From NCBI GenBank assembly GCA_965238045.1, contig CBDEGU010000007.1, positions 248,001-312,000 of the forward strand: 64,000 nucleotides of DNA, read 5' to 3'. The position numbers and the translations under genes were made by a program. Origin of the DNA: CBDEGU01 sp965238045. GTDB taxonomy: Bacteria; Acidobacteriota; Terriglobia; Bryobacterales; UBA6623. The notes below the pieces were generated by a model, which worked only from the letters and a program-made list of their open reading frames with translations, did no database searches and was not told where the DNA came from. Below are positions 24,948 to 33,435 of the stretch, in pieces. How positions within the stretch are numbered: position 1 is the first letter of the stretch; each line of letters begins with the position of its first letter.

Positions 24948-26336
24948 GTGAATCGACGAACATTCCTGGCTTCGGCGACGGTGTTGGCCGCTGGCACGGG
25001 GACCAGCACGGGGACCAGCGCCGTGGCCAACACGGGGGCTTCGCGCCGGAAGCCGAACATCATCTTCATCCTCGCCGACGATCTTGGTTACGGCGACTTG
25101 GGCTGCTACGGGCAGAAACGAATCGATACGACGCATATCGACCGTCTGGCGGCGGAGGGCATCCGCTTTACCGACGCCTACGCGGGCTCGACCGTCTGCG
25201 CGCCGTCGCGATCGTGTCTGATGACGGGCCAGCACACCGGGCATACGCGCGTTCGCAACAACGGAAGTCTCCTGGGGCGGATCTCGCTGCGGCCAAACGA
25301 CGTAACGGTGGCCGAACGGCTCAAGCAGGCCGGCTACCGCACGGCATTGATCGGCAAATGGGGAATCGGCGAGGCGGGAAGCGATGGCACGCCGAACCGG
25401 AAGGGGTTCGACGAGTGGTTCGGGTACCTCAACCAAGGGCATGCCCACAACTACTACCCCGAGCATTTGTGGGACAACGAGGCGGAATCGTTTCTGCGGG
25501 GCAATCGCGGCCGGCAGCGCCAGCAGTACAGTCACGATCTGTTCATGGAGAAGGCGCTGAGCTTTATCGAGCGGAATCAGGGTGAGCCGTTCTTCTTGTA
25601 TCTGGCGCTGACGATACCTCACGCGAACAATGAACTGGGGCGCTCTCAGGGTGACGGCATGGAAGTGCCTGACTATGCCCCCTACGAAACGGAGAATTGG
25701 CCCACCACCGAAAAAGGGTTCGCGGCCATGATCACGCGGATGGATCGCGGTGTCGGCCAGATCATGGCCAAGCTCAAGCAGGCCGGTATCGATGAAGATA
25801 CGCTGGTCATTTTCAGCAGCGACAATGGCCCGCATCGAGAAGGCGGGCACGACCCGGAGTTTTTCGGAAGCCGCGGCGGACTGCGGGGCATCAAACGCGA
25901 CCTCTACGAAGGCGGCATTCGCGTTCCGGCGATCGCGCGCTGGCCGGGGACGATCCGTCCCGGGCAGGTGAGTGACTTCCCTTGGGCGTTCTGGGACTTT
26001 TTTCCGACCGCGACCGAACTCGCCGGGGCGAAACTGCCGGATGACATCGACGGCGTCTCGATCGTACCCGTCTTTCAAGACCAGACCAAGCCCCGCGGCG
26101 GTTACCTCTATTGGGAGTTCGGGCGCAGGGTGTTTCATCAAGCGGTTCGCAAGGATCACTGGAAAGCGGTGCGCAACGGCACCAAGAGCGCGGTGGAACT
26201 CTACGATTTGAGCAAGGATCTGGGGGAGCAGAACGATATCGCGGCCGAGCACCCAGAGATGGCGCGCGAGATGGCGCGCATCATGAAATCGGGGCGCACC
26301 GAATCGCGGGAATTTCCGATTCGGGAGAGAGGATGA
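24948..26336 (+). CDS. Exported sulfatase (arylsulfatase family)
   Basis: 462 residues from GTG 24948, chosen because GGAG precedes it and a twin-arginine leader begins there (NRRTFLASATVLAAGTG). IIFILADDLGYGDLGCYG is the metal-binding N terminus, CAPSR in STVCAPSRSCLMTG carries the cysteine to be converted to formylglycine, GKWGIGE and FSSDNGPHREG complete the active site. The Cys-type signature CxPSR means either FGE or anSME could mature it. It probably desulfates carbohydrates or aryl sulfates outside the cytoplasm. It converges with the phosphopantetheinyl transferase gene, 29 bases away. Confidence 0.93.
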   Translation: MNRRTFLASATVLAAGTGTSTGTSAVANTGASRRKPNIIFILADDLGYGDLGCYGQKRIDTTHIDRLAAEGIRFTDAYAGSTVCAPSRSCLMTGQHTGHTRVRNNGSLLGRISLRPNDVTVAERLKQAGYRTALIGKWGIGEAGSDGTPNRKGFDEWFGYLNQGHAHNYYPEHLWDNEAESFLRGNRGRQRQQYSHDLFMEKALSFIERNQGEPFFLYLALTIPHANNELGRSQGDGMEVPDYAPYETENWPTTEKGFAAMITRMDRGVGQIMAKLKQAGIDEDTLVIFSSDNGPHREGGHDPEFFGSRGGLRGIKRDLYEGGIRVPAIARWPGTIRPGQVSDFPWAFWDFFPTATELAGAKLPDDIDGVSIVPVFQDQTKPRGGYLYWEFGRRVFHQAVRKDHWKAVRNGTKSAVELYDLSKDLGEQNDIAAEHPEMAREMARIMKSGRTESREFPIRERG

Positions 26337-26365
26337 CCGCCCGCGGCAACTGCGAGCGCGGGTTG

Positions 26366-27163
26366 CTAGCCTTTCGGTGGAGGGAGTGCCCCCCAGTTCC
26401 ATAACCGGATATCGGGCTGAGGGCCTTCGACGGCCAGGGCCGCCGCGTAGCCTTGGCTGGCGTGAGTGTTCGCGTCAATGTTATCGAGGTCTATGTCATC
26501 AAGCGACCAGCGGTGTCGTTCTTCTGGATCATCGCCGGTCCAGATGAGGGCCGCGGGCTGTTCGGGCGCTAGCGCAACGGCGAAACTCGCCAACGGGATG
26601 GAAAGACCCCGTCCCTTGGCTTTGATGTAGGCTTCCTTGCGGGTCCAGCAGCGAAAGAACGCCGCGGCGCGCAGGTGCTCTGGAAGTGCGAACAGCGCAT
26701 CTACTTCCCGAGGCGAGAAGAACCGCCGCGCGATTCCGGCGGTTGCGCGATGGGGCTGAATCTTCTCGATATCGATGCCGATTTCGCGCCCGACCGTGAC
26801 CGCGCACAAGGCCCAATCACCGGAGTGGGAGAGGTTGAAGCACAACTTCTGGTCGCCGAGCCGGGGGGGGAGCGAAGGCTTGCCGTAGCGATTGTATTGG
26901 AAGGCGATGGTTTCCGGACCGATATCGAGGCAGCGTCCGAGAACAGCGCGCAGAAACCCGCGAGCGAGAGTGAAGCGGCGCCGGTGGTGTTCGAAATGGA
27001 AACGGCCGGCGCGCGTGCGTTCGTCTTCGGAAAGCAGTCGCGCCGCGGCTTCCAAGGCCGCGGGTTCCGCATCGAGAAAGGCGCGCCAGAGGTGTACGCC
27101 AGGATCGCCGAGCGGCGGCCGGCCCGCGGTTGCGTCTTGCCAAGCCGCGGGTGGTTCCGTCAT
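26366..27163 (-). CDS. 4'-phosphopantetheinyl transferase, Sfp type
   Basis: 265 residues. The Sfp/AcpT landmarks are present: NRYGKPSLPP, FNLSHSGDWALCAV, IGIDIEKI (magnesium-binding Asp/Glu) and FFRCWTRKEAYIKAKGRGL. It transfers phosphopantetheine from CoA to a carrier-protein serine. No carrier protein, PKS or NRPS lies in this window; the adjacent upstream AMP-binding ligase (36 bases away, same strand) has no carrier domain. So its target is encoded elsewhere and the pairing with the ligase may be for co-expression only. Confidence 0.92.
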   Translation of the reverse strand: MTEPPAAWQDATAGRPPLGDPGVHLWRAFLDAEPAALEAAARLLSEDERTRAGRFHFEHHRRRFTLARGFLRAVLGRCLDIGPETIAFQYNRYGKPSLPPRLGDQKLCFNLSHSGDWALCAVTVGREIGIDIEKIQPHRATAGIARRFFSPREVDALFALPEHLRAAAFFRCWTRKEAYIKAKGRGLSIPLASFAVALAPEQPAALIWTGDDPEERHRWSLDDIDLDNIDANTHASQGYAAALAVEGPQPDIRLWNWGALPPPKG

Positions 27164-27199
27164 AAGAGTCCCTGATCCGGCGCCGGGTTTGTGCCGCGT

Positions 27200-28807
27200 T
27201 TATGGCCGTCCATCACCGGTAAGTCCGAGTTTTGCGGCGAGCCCGATACGTTGAAGCTTGCCGGTGGGCCCTTTCGGGATTTCATCGAGAAAGATGATGC
27301 GGCTGGGAACCTTGAACCGCGCCAGCTTTTGCCGGGCGAACTCTTGGATATCCCGCGCTTGGGCCGCCTTGCCCTCCGCGAGTACGACGGCGGCGGCGAC
27401 ATCTTCGCCGAGAGTCTTGTGAGGCAGAGCGAAAGTAACCGCCTGTTGCACACTCGGGTGGCCGAGCAGAACCTCGTCGACTTCGCGAGGTGAAATCTTT
27501 TCGCCGCCGCGGTTGATGATCTCCTTCAGCCGGCCGGTAAGGAAGAGATACCCCTCTTTGTCGAGATAGCCTTGATCGCCGGTGCGAAACCAGCCGCCGG
27601 TGAATGCTTCGCGGTTGGCCTCGGGGTTCTTGTCGTAGCCGGGCGTGACGTTTTCGCCGCGAATGACGACTTCCGCCGCGCGGCCGTTCTCGACGAGCCG
27701 TCCTTGGGTATCCACCACGGCAACTGCCGGCCCCGCGGCCGGGCCGACCGATCCGGGTTTGCGGGCTTGCGGTGGCAGGGGGTTGGAGGTCATCTGATGC
27801 GCGGCCTCGGTCATGCCGTAAGACTCGATGACCGGGGCGCGGAATGCCTCCTCAAGCTCGTGCATCACTTGCGGGGGCAGCGAGGCGGACGAAGAGCGAA
27901 TCAGCCGCAATTTTGACTCGGCGACGATCTCCGGATTGCGGCCGGCGCGGCGAAGAATCATCTGGTGCATGGTGGGCACGGCCGAATACCAGCTTGGCTG
28001 GAACTCAGCCAGCCAGGGGAAGAATTTCATCGCCTCAAATCCCGGTGTCGCGACAACCGCCGCCCCGGCGGCGAAAGAGGAAAGTACGACGCCCATCAGT
28101 CCATGGATGTGAAACAGCGGCATCACGTTCAGGCAGCGGTCCTCGGGTGTAAGTCTCAGCGTTTGGGCGATGTTCGCCGCCGAAGCGACCACATTCGCAT
28201 GAGTGAGCGGCACGATCTTCGGCCGCGAGGTTGTGCCGGAGGTATGCAGCACCAGGGCCGTGTCGGGGGGTTCGGCGAATTCCGCGGGGTCGATATCGTC
28301 TAATTGGGCTTCGTCTAAGTCAGCATTGCGTAGTTGGGCGTCGAAATCGGGCCCACGGAGCGAGAAGGCTCCGGCGGGGTCGCCATCATCCCGGCATAGG
28401 CGCAGCACGGGAATACCGTTGCGTTCGGCGACAGCGACGGCTGGCGACTCGCTACCTTGCGCCGTCACCAGCACCTTGGCTTCGAGATCTCTCAGATAAA
28501 ACTCAAATTCATCGGCCTTGTAGGCCGGATTGAGCGGAGCACAAGTCGCGCCAGAGGCAATCCCGACGAAGGCCGCCGCCATTTCCGGCCCGTTGGGCAG
28601 AACCACGGCGACGCGGTCGTTGCGGCCAATTCCGTAGTCGTTCAGCGCGATGACGGTTGCTTCGACCTGGGAAAATAGAGCCCCATAGGAAAGAGGCTCG
28701 CGGCCGGGCGCTAGAATCGCGGCGGCGTCAGGGTGTTTCGCCGCTTGCTCGGAGAGGAGCGATGGAATGGCCGGATTTGGGCTGTCGGGTTGAGATTGGC
28801 TTACCAT
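27200..28807 (-). CDS. Acyl-CoA synthetase, oxalate-CoA ligase (Pcs60)-like
   Basis: 535 residues, full length for the adenylate-forming class. Core motifs: LHTSGTTSRPKIVPLTHAN (P-loop, about residue 190), SYGMTEAAHQM, WFRTGDQGYLDKEGYLFLTG (A8 hinge) and PKGPTGKLQR with the catalytic lysine near the C terminus. The overall pattern (IGRNDRVAVVLPNGPEMA, CAPLNPAYKADEFEFYL) resembles oxalyl-CoA synthetases of the Pcs60/AAE3 group, from memory. It would activate oxalate or another short acid with ATP and CoA. Oxalyl-CoA breakdown could yield glyoxylate precursors, fitting the glycerate block at 8.5-12 kb, but no oxalyl-CoA decarboxylase or reductase is in the window. Confidence 0.85.
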   Translation of the reverse strand: MVSQSQPDSPNPAIPSLLSEQAAKHPDAAAILAPGREPLSYGALFSQVEATVIALNDYGIGRNDRVAVVLPNGPEMAAAFVGIASGATCAPLNPAYKADEFEFYLRDLEAKVLVTAQGSESPAVAVAERNGIPVLRLCRDDGDPAGAFSLRGPDFDAQLRNADLDEAQLDDIDPAEFAEPPDTALVLHTSGTTSRPKIVPLTHANVVASAANIAQTLRLTPEDRCLNVMPLFHIHGLMGVVLSSFAAGAAVVATPGFEAMKFFPWLAEFQPSWYSAVPTMHQMILRRAGRNPEIVAESKLRLIRSSSASLPPQVMHELEEAFRAPVIESYGMTEAAHQMTSNPLPPQARKPGSVGPAAGPAVAVVDTQGRLVENGRAAEVVIRGENVTPGYDKNPEANREAFTGGWFRTGDQGYLDKEGYLFLTGRLKEIINRGGEKISPREVDEVLLGHPSVQQAVTFALPHKTLGEDVAAAVVLAEGKAAQARDIQEFARQKLARFKVPSRIIFLDEIPKGPTGKLQRIGLAAKLGLTGDGRP

Positions 28808-28948
28808 GGATTCCTCTTATCCAAGATGGTTCCTAATATATTGTTCCTATTAGCCGGGGACGAAGCAACACGGGTGCATGATCTGGTGGGCCGCTCGCTC
28901 CGGCGTCCCGCCCGCAACTTACAGTTTAGAGCACAAGCGTCCGGTGGT

Positions 28949-30808
28949 TTAGAGCACAAACGTCCGCAACCCGGATCTGGTGACCGGGGCGGTTCGAACG
29001 TGAAACGAAGGGGCGGGGGCGGATTCGGCTGCATCCACGCCGGGTACAACCCCGTCGCATCGCTCGCGGTAGTAAGGGATGAAATCGGGGACCTCGGCCA
29101 GAACTCGCCCCGGGCCTCTCTGCATGTAGGCACCCGACATGATCGAGGCCGAGAGCACCTGGGCCGAAGCGAATTCGAACCAGGGATCGGACCGGCTGGC
29201 AGCCTTCGCCACGGCTTCCTCTGGGAATTGGATCGAGATCGCCGAGCGGTCGACGGACTGGCGGCGACCTTGAAAATCCCAATGCTGCGCGATGAGATGC
29301 GCCCTTGCGCCGGAAATTGGGAGGCCGGCCCGCAAGCCGAAAACTTCCATCCGCGACAGGGTCGTTCCGGTTGCCATGCCGCGAATCGCTCCCTGCGCGG
29401 AGAGAAAATGACGGTCGAGCCTAAAACCATCAAGGCCGAAGTCCACAAAGCTGATCGAAAGGTCAATGTCACCGAATTTCGACGGATAACCGTATACTTC
29501 CCGGCCAAATATGGCGTCGCCGCCGGGTCCGGCGATGTGCGAAAGCGCATACCAGCCGCGCACGCCTTTCGCGACACAATAGGCAAGCAGCCAAACTTCA
29601 GTGAACGGCTCGGGAGAAATGTCGCTTTCCTCAACTCGCAAGGCCAGCAGACGAAGCATGCGCCGGGAAGCATCTTGGCAGGGCGGAGGAAGCACGCTAG
29701 AGGCCGCGTCATTGCCGGCGGCCAATCGAATATCGACCAGATCACATGGACCGAACCGCAGTTCCGAGCGCTTTCGATATGCTTCCAACTCCCTCGGCGA
29801 AAAGTGGAAGGCCGTTGCCTTCTCGCGCCAGCCCTCGGGCCGCCAGGCTTGGCCGCTGGTGACGGGACGATCGTAGTTGAGAAAGCTCCAGGCGGCGAAC
29901 GACTCGCTGTCAAGCGTGGTGATCTTCTCTGGGCTGGGGATCGTCTCTGGAGCGTATACGCCCGTAGTTCCCTCGTGAAACGAGATGCTCAGGATCTCGC
30001 GGATCGGCAACTCGATCAAGGGATCGCGAGGCGAAGCCGCCGCCCAGTTGCAGGTCGTGGTCTCAAGGTCACAGTGACGGGCGACGGATTGAGCGGTGAC
30101 GTCCAGACTGGATTCTGTTTCCGGCTGGGCGGGCTGGCGCCAAAGCTGCGGGTTCGGGCCAGCAAAAAGGCCCTGGGAACTGTCGGGGTGCAGACGGTAA
30201 CGATAGAGGAACGAGCCCAGCTCCTCGGGTGTTGGGCCGTCGTAGTTTTCGTCGGTGCGAACTGTTGCAAGACGATGCAACTCGAGACCGTCGCGGTGAA
30301 GAGAGGCGCGTACCTGAGCGCCTTCGACTTCCAGGTGAATGCGGGCGGACTTGGTGTTCCATCCTAGCGACTCGCGCTCGAAAATACGGAGCCAGTCGGA
30401 CGTGGTCCAGCGAATGGGCTGATACCATCCCCGCCGGCCTTCGTATTGAACGGCGAAGCCGGCCGCGGCCACCAGATACGGGCCGGGCAGAATGAGACCG
30501 CCGACCGAATCGCCGGGGGTGAGGCGAAGATATTCCATCCAGGCGTCCGCGCCATCCGCGGCTTCGAGAGGCGGGGGCAGCATACGCTTCAAACGCGCGG
30601 GGCTGGTACGGAAGCGAACTAGCAGGCGTTCGAACTTGAGGCCCCGCGCCGCCGGAAGAGCGGGGACGTGGAGCAAGCCCGAGATCGCCGCGCCAGCTCC
30701 GAGGCGAAGGAATCCCCGGCGGGACGGGCCAGGGGTCTGGGCACTTGTCCGCGACGCCGCGAAGGAGATAATTTCAGGTTCGAAGTTGGAGGCGCCGGAA
30801 TGCCGCAT
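28949..30808 (-). CDS. Tat-exported protein with two acetoacetate-decarboxylase-like domains
   Basis: 619 residues. A twin-arginine leader (PSRRGFLRLGAGAAISG, about residues 28-45) targets it for export. Two ADC-fold segments can be seen: the first with GGLILPGPYLVAAAGFAVQY, the second from about residue 400 with FTEVWLLAYCVAKGVRGWYA, GREVYGYPSKFGDI and a late barrel strand region. The second has the GREVYGYPSK-like motif that surrounds the active-site lysine region of ADC proteins; the first lacks it, so only one site may be catalytic. Family members decarboxylate beta-ketoacids or act as aldolase-dehydratases. Domain duplication plus export is uncommon. Confidence 0.75.
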   Translation of the reverse strand: MRHSGASNFEPEIISFAASRTSAQTPGPSRRGFLRLGAGAAISGLLHVPALPAARGLKFERLLVRFRTSPARLKRMLPPPLEAADGADAWMEYLRLTPGDSVGGLILPGPYLVAAAGFAVQYEGRRGWYQPIRWTTSDWLRIFERESLGWNTKSARIHLEVEGAQVRASLHRDGLELHRLATVRTDENYDGPTPEELGSFLYRYRLHPDSSQGLFAGPNPQLWRQPAQPETESSLDVTAQSVARHCDLETTTCNWAAASPRDPLIELPIREILSISFHEGTTGVYAPETIPSPEKITTLDSESFAAWSFLNYDRPVTSGQAWRPEGWREKATAFHFSPRELEAYRKRSELRFGPCDLVDIRLAAGNDAASSVLPPPCQDASRRMLRLLALRVEESDISPEPFTEVWLLAYCVAKGVRGWYALSHIAGPGGDAIFGREVYGYPSKFGDIDLSISFVDFGLDGFRLDRHFLSAQGAIRGMATGTTLSRMEVFGLRAGLPISGARAHLIAQHWDFQGRRQSVDRSAISIQFPEEAVAKAASRSDPWFEFASAQVLSASIMSGAYMQRGPGRVLAEVPDFIPYYRERCDGVVPGVDAAESAPAPSFHVRTAPVTRSGLRTFVL

Positions 30809-30926
30809 GGTCTGCTGGGGCGGCCGCGGGCAGGAGAAGCGTCACACGGCGCGAACCTTGATCGCCGCCTCAACGATTAGCGTAACAGGGGAACAAGACC
30901 TCGGGGGCGGATACGAGATGGAGGGA

Positions 30927-31331
30927 TCAAGAATCCCCAGACAGAGCGAGCGCTACCAGAACCAGGAAAGCTACTCCTACCCCGGCTAGAACGTACACGA
31001 CCGCTGTGCCGATTTTCGAGCCGCGTCGCTTGGACTTGATGGACTTCAGCTCGTCGAAACCGACTTTCCTCTCCTCAATCTCGTTCCCCTCGGCGTACTT
31101 GAGAATAAATCCCTCACTCGAGACTTCCCCCAAACGCCCCCGCAACTTGTCTTTGTTTTTCAGACGGACCACCACCAGCGACCCGGGGGGTATCTCGAGG
31201 AGCCGTTCTCGAAGTGTAGGTTTCTGGGACACCTGAGATGGAAAGCTGGCAGACGACCGTGGGGGCTTGGCGGCATAGGTCGAAGTAGCGCAAAGGATCA
31301 CGAACACAAGGATAGATAGCAGCTGTCGCAT
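30927..31331 (-). CDS. Small exported/membrane protein with Sm- or SH3-like domain
   Basis: 134 residues from ATG 31331. An N-terminal signal sequence (LLSILVFVILCATSTYA), a central beta-barrel-like segment (PGSLVVVRLKNKDKLRGRLG, EGFILKY, VGFDELKSIKS) that resembles an Sm/SH3-type fold, then a C-terminal transmembrane helix (VVYVLAGVGVAFLVLVALAL). I recall similar small proteins from Acidobacteria without known function. The protein would sit in the membrane with the barrel in the periplasm. Confidence 0.65.
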   Translation of the reverse strand: MRQLLSILVFVILCATSTYAAKPPRSSASFPSQVSQKPTLRERLLEIPPGSLVVVRLKNKDKLRGRLGEVSSEGFILKYAEGNEIEERKVGFDELKSIKSKRRGSKIGTAVVYVLAGVGVAFLVLVALALSGDS

Positions 31332-31588
31332 TGAACTTCTACCGATTCGCGATTCCAAGCGGAGCAACTCCTATACTATAGGGCGTCAGAGGGATAGGCA
31401 ACCCGCACGAGTGTCGCAATCTTTCGTGCGAAAGGCGACAGGGTGGGAGGCGGAACCGAGTCCTGAAAGGGTCCTGCAGCGGGTCGCGGCAGGTCTGTCC
31501 GGCAGGGGCAAGCCGGTGATTCTGCTCGTGGGGGACGGGCGCAAGGAGGAGGCCCCGGGCGGAAGCGCCGGACTTCCGCCATGAGCGG

Positions 31589-32482
31589 CTAGGGATAGAG
31601 CAGGCGGCCCTGTCGTTCGGTCTCTGTTCGGAACAGGTGGCCGTCGGTCGAGGTGACGTAGAGGGTCCGCATGCCGTCCTCGGCGAAGGTGCAGTTTGTC
31701 GGGCGATTGGCCGGCACGGGATGCCGTTCGATCACGTCGCCCCGCGGGGAGAAGACGTAAATCGACGGCCCCGGTCCGCCGAGGTCCCATCCGGCGGTCG
31801 CGACGATATTGCCTTCGGTGTCAAGGCACATGCCATCAATGCCCCGGTTCTCGCCGAAGTCGTGCAGCACCTCGGCCGGGCCCAGGCTGCCATCCTCGCT
31901 GACCGGATAAGCGCGCAGTTGCCGCTTCTCGTCCGGCCGCCGGCCGCTCTGCGCCACGTAGAGGGTAGCGTGATCGAGCGAAAACAGCAGCCCGTTGGGG
32001 CGCGTGGTATCGAAGGTCACTCGCTCGAGGGCCCAAGCGCCATCGGCTTGCGGGTCGAGACGGTATACGGAATCATGATCCAGCTCTTTGTTGGAGCGGT
32101 CCTCGCTCCAAGGTCCGGCGGCTCCTTCGTAAAAGGGATCGGTAAACCAGACACGGCGCTTAAGGTCAATGGCCAAATCGTTGGGGATATTGAATTGCCG
32201 CCCTTCGAATTGATCCGCCAGGACGGTGACGCCGTCGCTGTCATAGCGGACGACGCGCCGCTGATCGCCTTCACAAGCGTAGAGTCTGCCGTCTGGGTCG
32301 AACATCAATCCGTTGGCGCAGTTTGTGCTTTCGCGATAGACGCTTGAAGTTTTCGTTTTCGGGTCGTATCGCAGAATGCGGCTGGCGGGAATGTGCGTGT
32401 ACAAGAGGCCGGACCCGTCCCAGGCTGGTCCTTCGGTCACGCCGCCGCGGGGTCCGTCAACGAGTTCAAATTCCCAACTCAC
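31589..32482 (-). CDS. SMP-30/gluconolactonase-type hydrolase
   Basis: 297 residues. Six-bladed propeller landmarks: GGVTEGPAWDGSGLLY (metal-ligand Glu), NCANGLMFDPDGRLYACE, IPNDLAIDLKRRVWFTDPF (metal-ligand Asn-Asp) and GIDGMCLDTEGN (Asp). It hydrolyses aldonolactones to sugar acids with a divalent metal. No signal peptide, so cytoplasmic. It follows the HpcH/HpaI aldolase by 45 bases on the same strand; lactone opening and aldol cleavage of the derived keto-deoxy acid are consecutive functions in sugar-acid catabolism. Confidence 0.9.
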   Translation of the reverse strand: MSWEFELVDGPRGGVTEGPAWDGSGLLYTHIPASRILRYDPKTKTSSVYRESTNCANGLMFDPDGRLYACEGDQRRVVRYDSDGVTVLADQFEGRQFNIPNDLAIDLKRRVWFTDPFYEGAAGPWSEDRSNKELDHDSVYRLDPQADGAWALERVTFDTTRPNGLLFSLDHATLYVAQSGRRPDEKRQLRAYPVSEDGSLGPAEVLHDFGENRGIDGMCLDTEGNIVATAGWDLGGPGPSIYVFSPRGDVIERHPVPANRPTNCTFAEDGMRTLYVTSTDGHLFRTETERQGRLLYP

Positions 32483-32527
32483 TGTATGCTCCTTGCAATG
32501 GTATTTCGTGTGAAACGGTGGGCGAAG

Positions 32528-33316
32528 CTAGTAGCCGCGAGCTTCGCGCAGATCCTTGCCCAAATTGTTCATCGTATTCCACAGCAGCCCCGAATCATTG
32601 CCGCAACCGATGAGCTGCATGCCTTTCGCCATCCACATCTTGGCTAGCTCGGGACTGCGAACCTGAATCGCCGTCCAGCAATGGTTCCGCTTGCAAGCGT
32701 CGACTACCGTTTCGATGGCTTCGATCAGCTTGGGGTGCTGAAACTCGCCCGCGACTCCGAGCGAGATGGAAAGGTCGCTCGGTCCCACGAGCAGAACATC
32801 CACTCCGGGAACCGACGCCATTTCATCACAGCACTCGATGGCCCTCTTGGTTTCCACCTGGGAGACGACGAGTGTCTGCTCATTGAGGTGCTTGGTGATC
32901 TCGCTAAATGACTTCGCCTCATAGCCAACTTGCGGAGCGCCGAGTCCGAATCCTCGAATTCCGGTTGGAGGATATTTCGTCCAACTGACGGCTTCGGCTA
33001 GTTTGTCGGGAGACTCCACTCGAGGGAAAATGATGCCTTCCGCACCCATGTCGAGCACTCGCGCAACGAGCGAGTATTGCAAGTCGGCGACGCGCACGAT
33101 CGGTGTGATCGGCGTCCGCAGGGATGAACGCACCAGGTCCTGGACGGTCTCGATCGTATAACAGCCGTGCTCGCAATCGATGAAGACCCAGTCCAGCCCG
33201 GCGGCGGCGAACATGACGGGGATCTCGGCCGAACGAAGCTGCCCGAGTCCGCAGCCAAGCGCGATCTTGCCGTCTTTCAGGAGTTGTCTGGTTCGGTTGA
33301 CTCGCATGGCTTCCAC
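32528..33316 (-). CDS. HpcH/HpaI aldolase (2-keto-3-deoxy sugar acid aldolase type)
   Basis: 262 residues; ATG 33307 is an alternative start. Class II metal aldolase motifs: FIDCEHGCY (catalytic base region), VVSQVETKRAIE (metal-ligand Glu) and LLVGPSDLSISLG (metal-ligand Asp). Length and motifs fit 2-keto-3-deoxy-L-rhamnonate or glucarate aldolases (RhmA/GarL). The products would be pyruvate plus an aldehyde such as tartronate semialdehyde, the substrate proposed for the reductase at 11.1-12.0 kb. Cytoplasmic, unlike the exported paralogue at 20.9-21.8 kb. Confidence 0.9.
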   Translation of the reverse strand: MEAMRVNRTRQLLKDGKIALGCGLGQLRSAEIPVMFAAAGLDWVFIDCEHGCYTIETVQDLVRSSLRTPITPIVRVADLQYSLVARVLDMGAEGIIFPRVESPDKLAEAVSWTKYPPTGIRGFGLGAPQVGYEAKSFSEITKHLNEQTLVVSQVETKRAIECCDEMASVPGVDVLLVGPSDLSISLGVAGEFQHPKLIEAIETVVDACKRNHCWTAIQVRSPELAKMWMAKGMQLIGCGNDSGLLWNTMNNLGKDLREARGY

Positions 33317-33435
33317 AGTATGGCAGTTCTTCCAGCGCCGGAATACCCGGTTACGGACGGCTCAACCCGGAGAAGTTCGTTACGCAATATGGCCGGCATC
33401 GCGGGCGATTGGAGAGTCCGCGCAAAGACGACCGC

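Noticed and set aside
24684..26402. 572-codon open frame opposite the sulfatase gene
   Set aside because: High-GC antisense frame with arginine-rich low-complexity sequence; the sulfatase on the other strand has complete catalytic motifs.
28733..30367. 544-codon plus-strand frame opposite the double ADC-like gene
   Set aside because: No recognisable motif; the minus strand has a Tat leader and ADC signatures.
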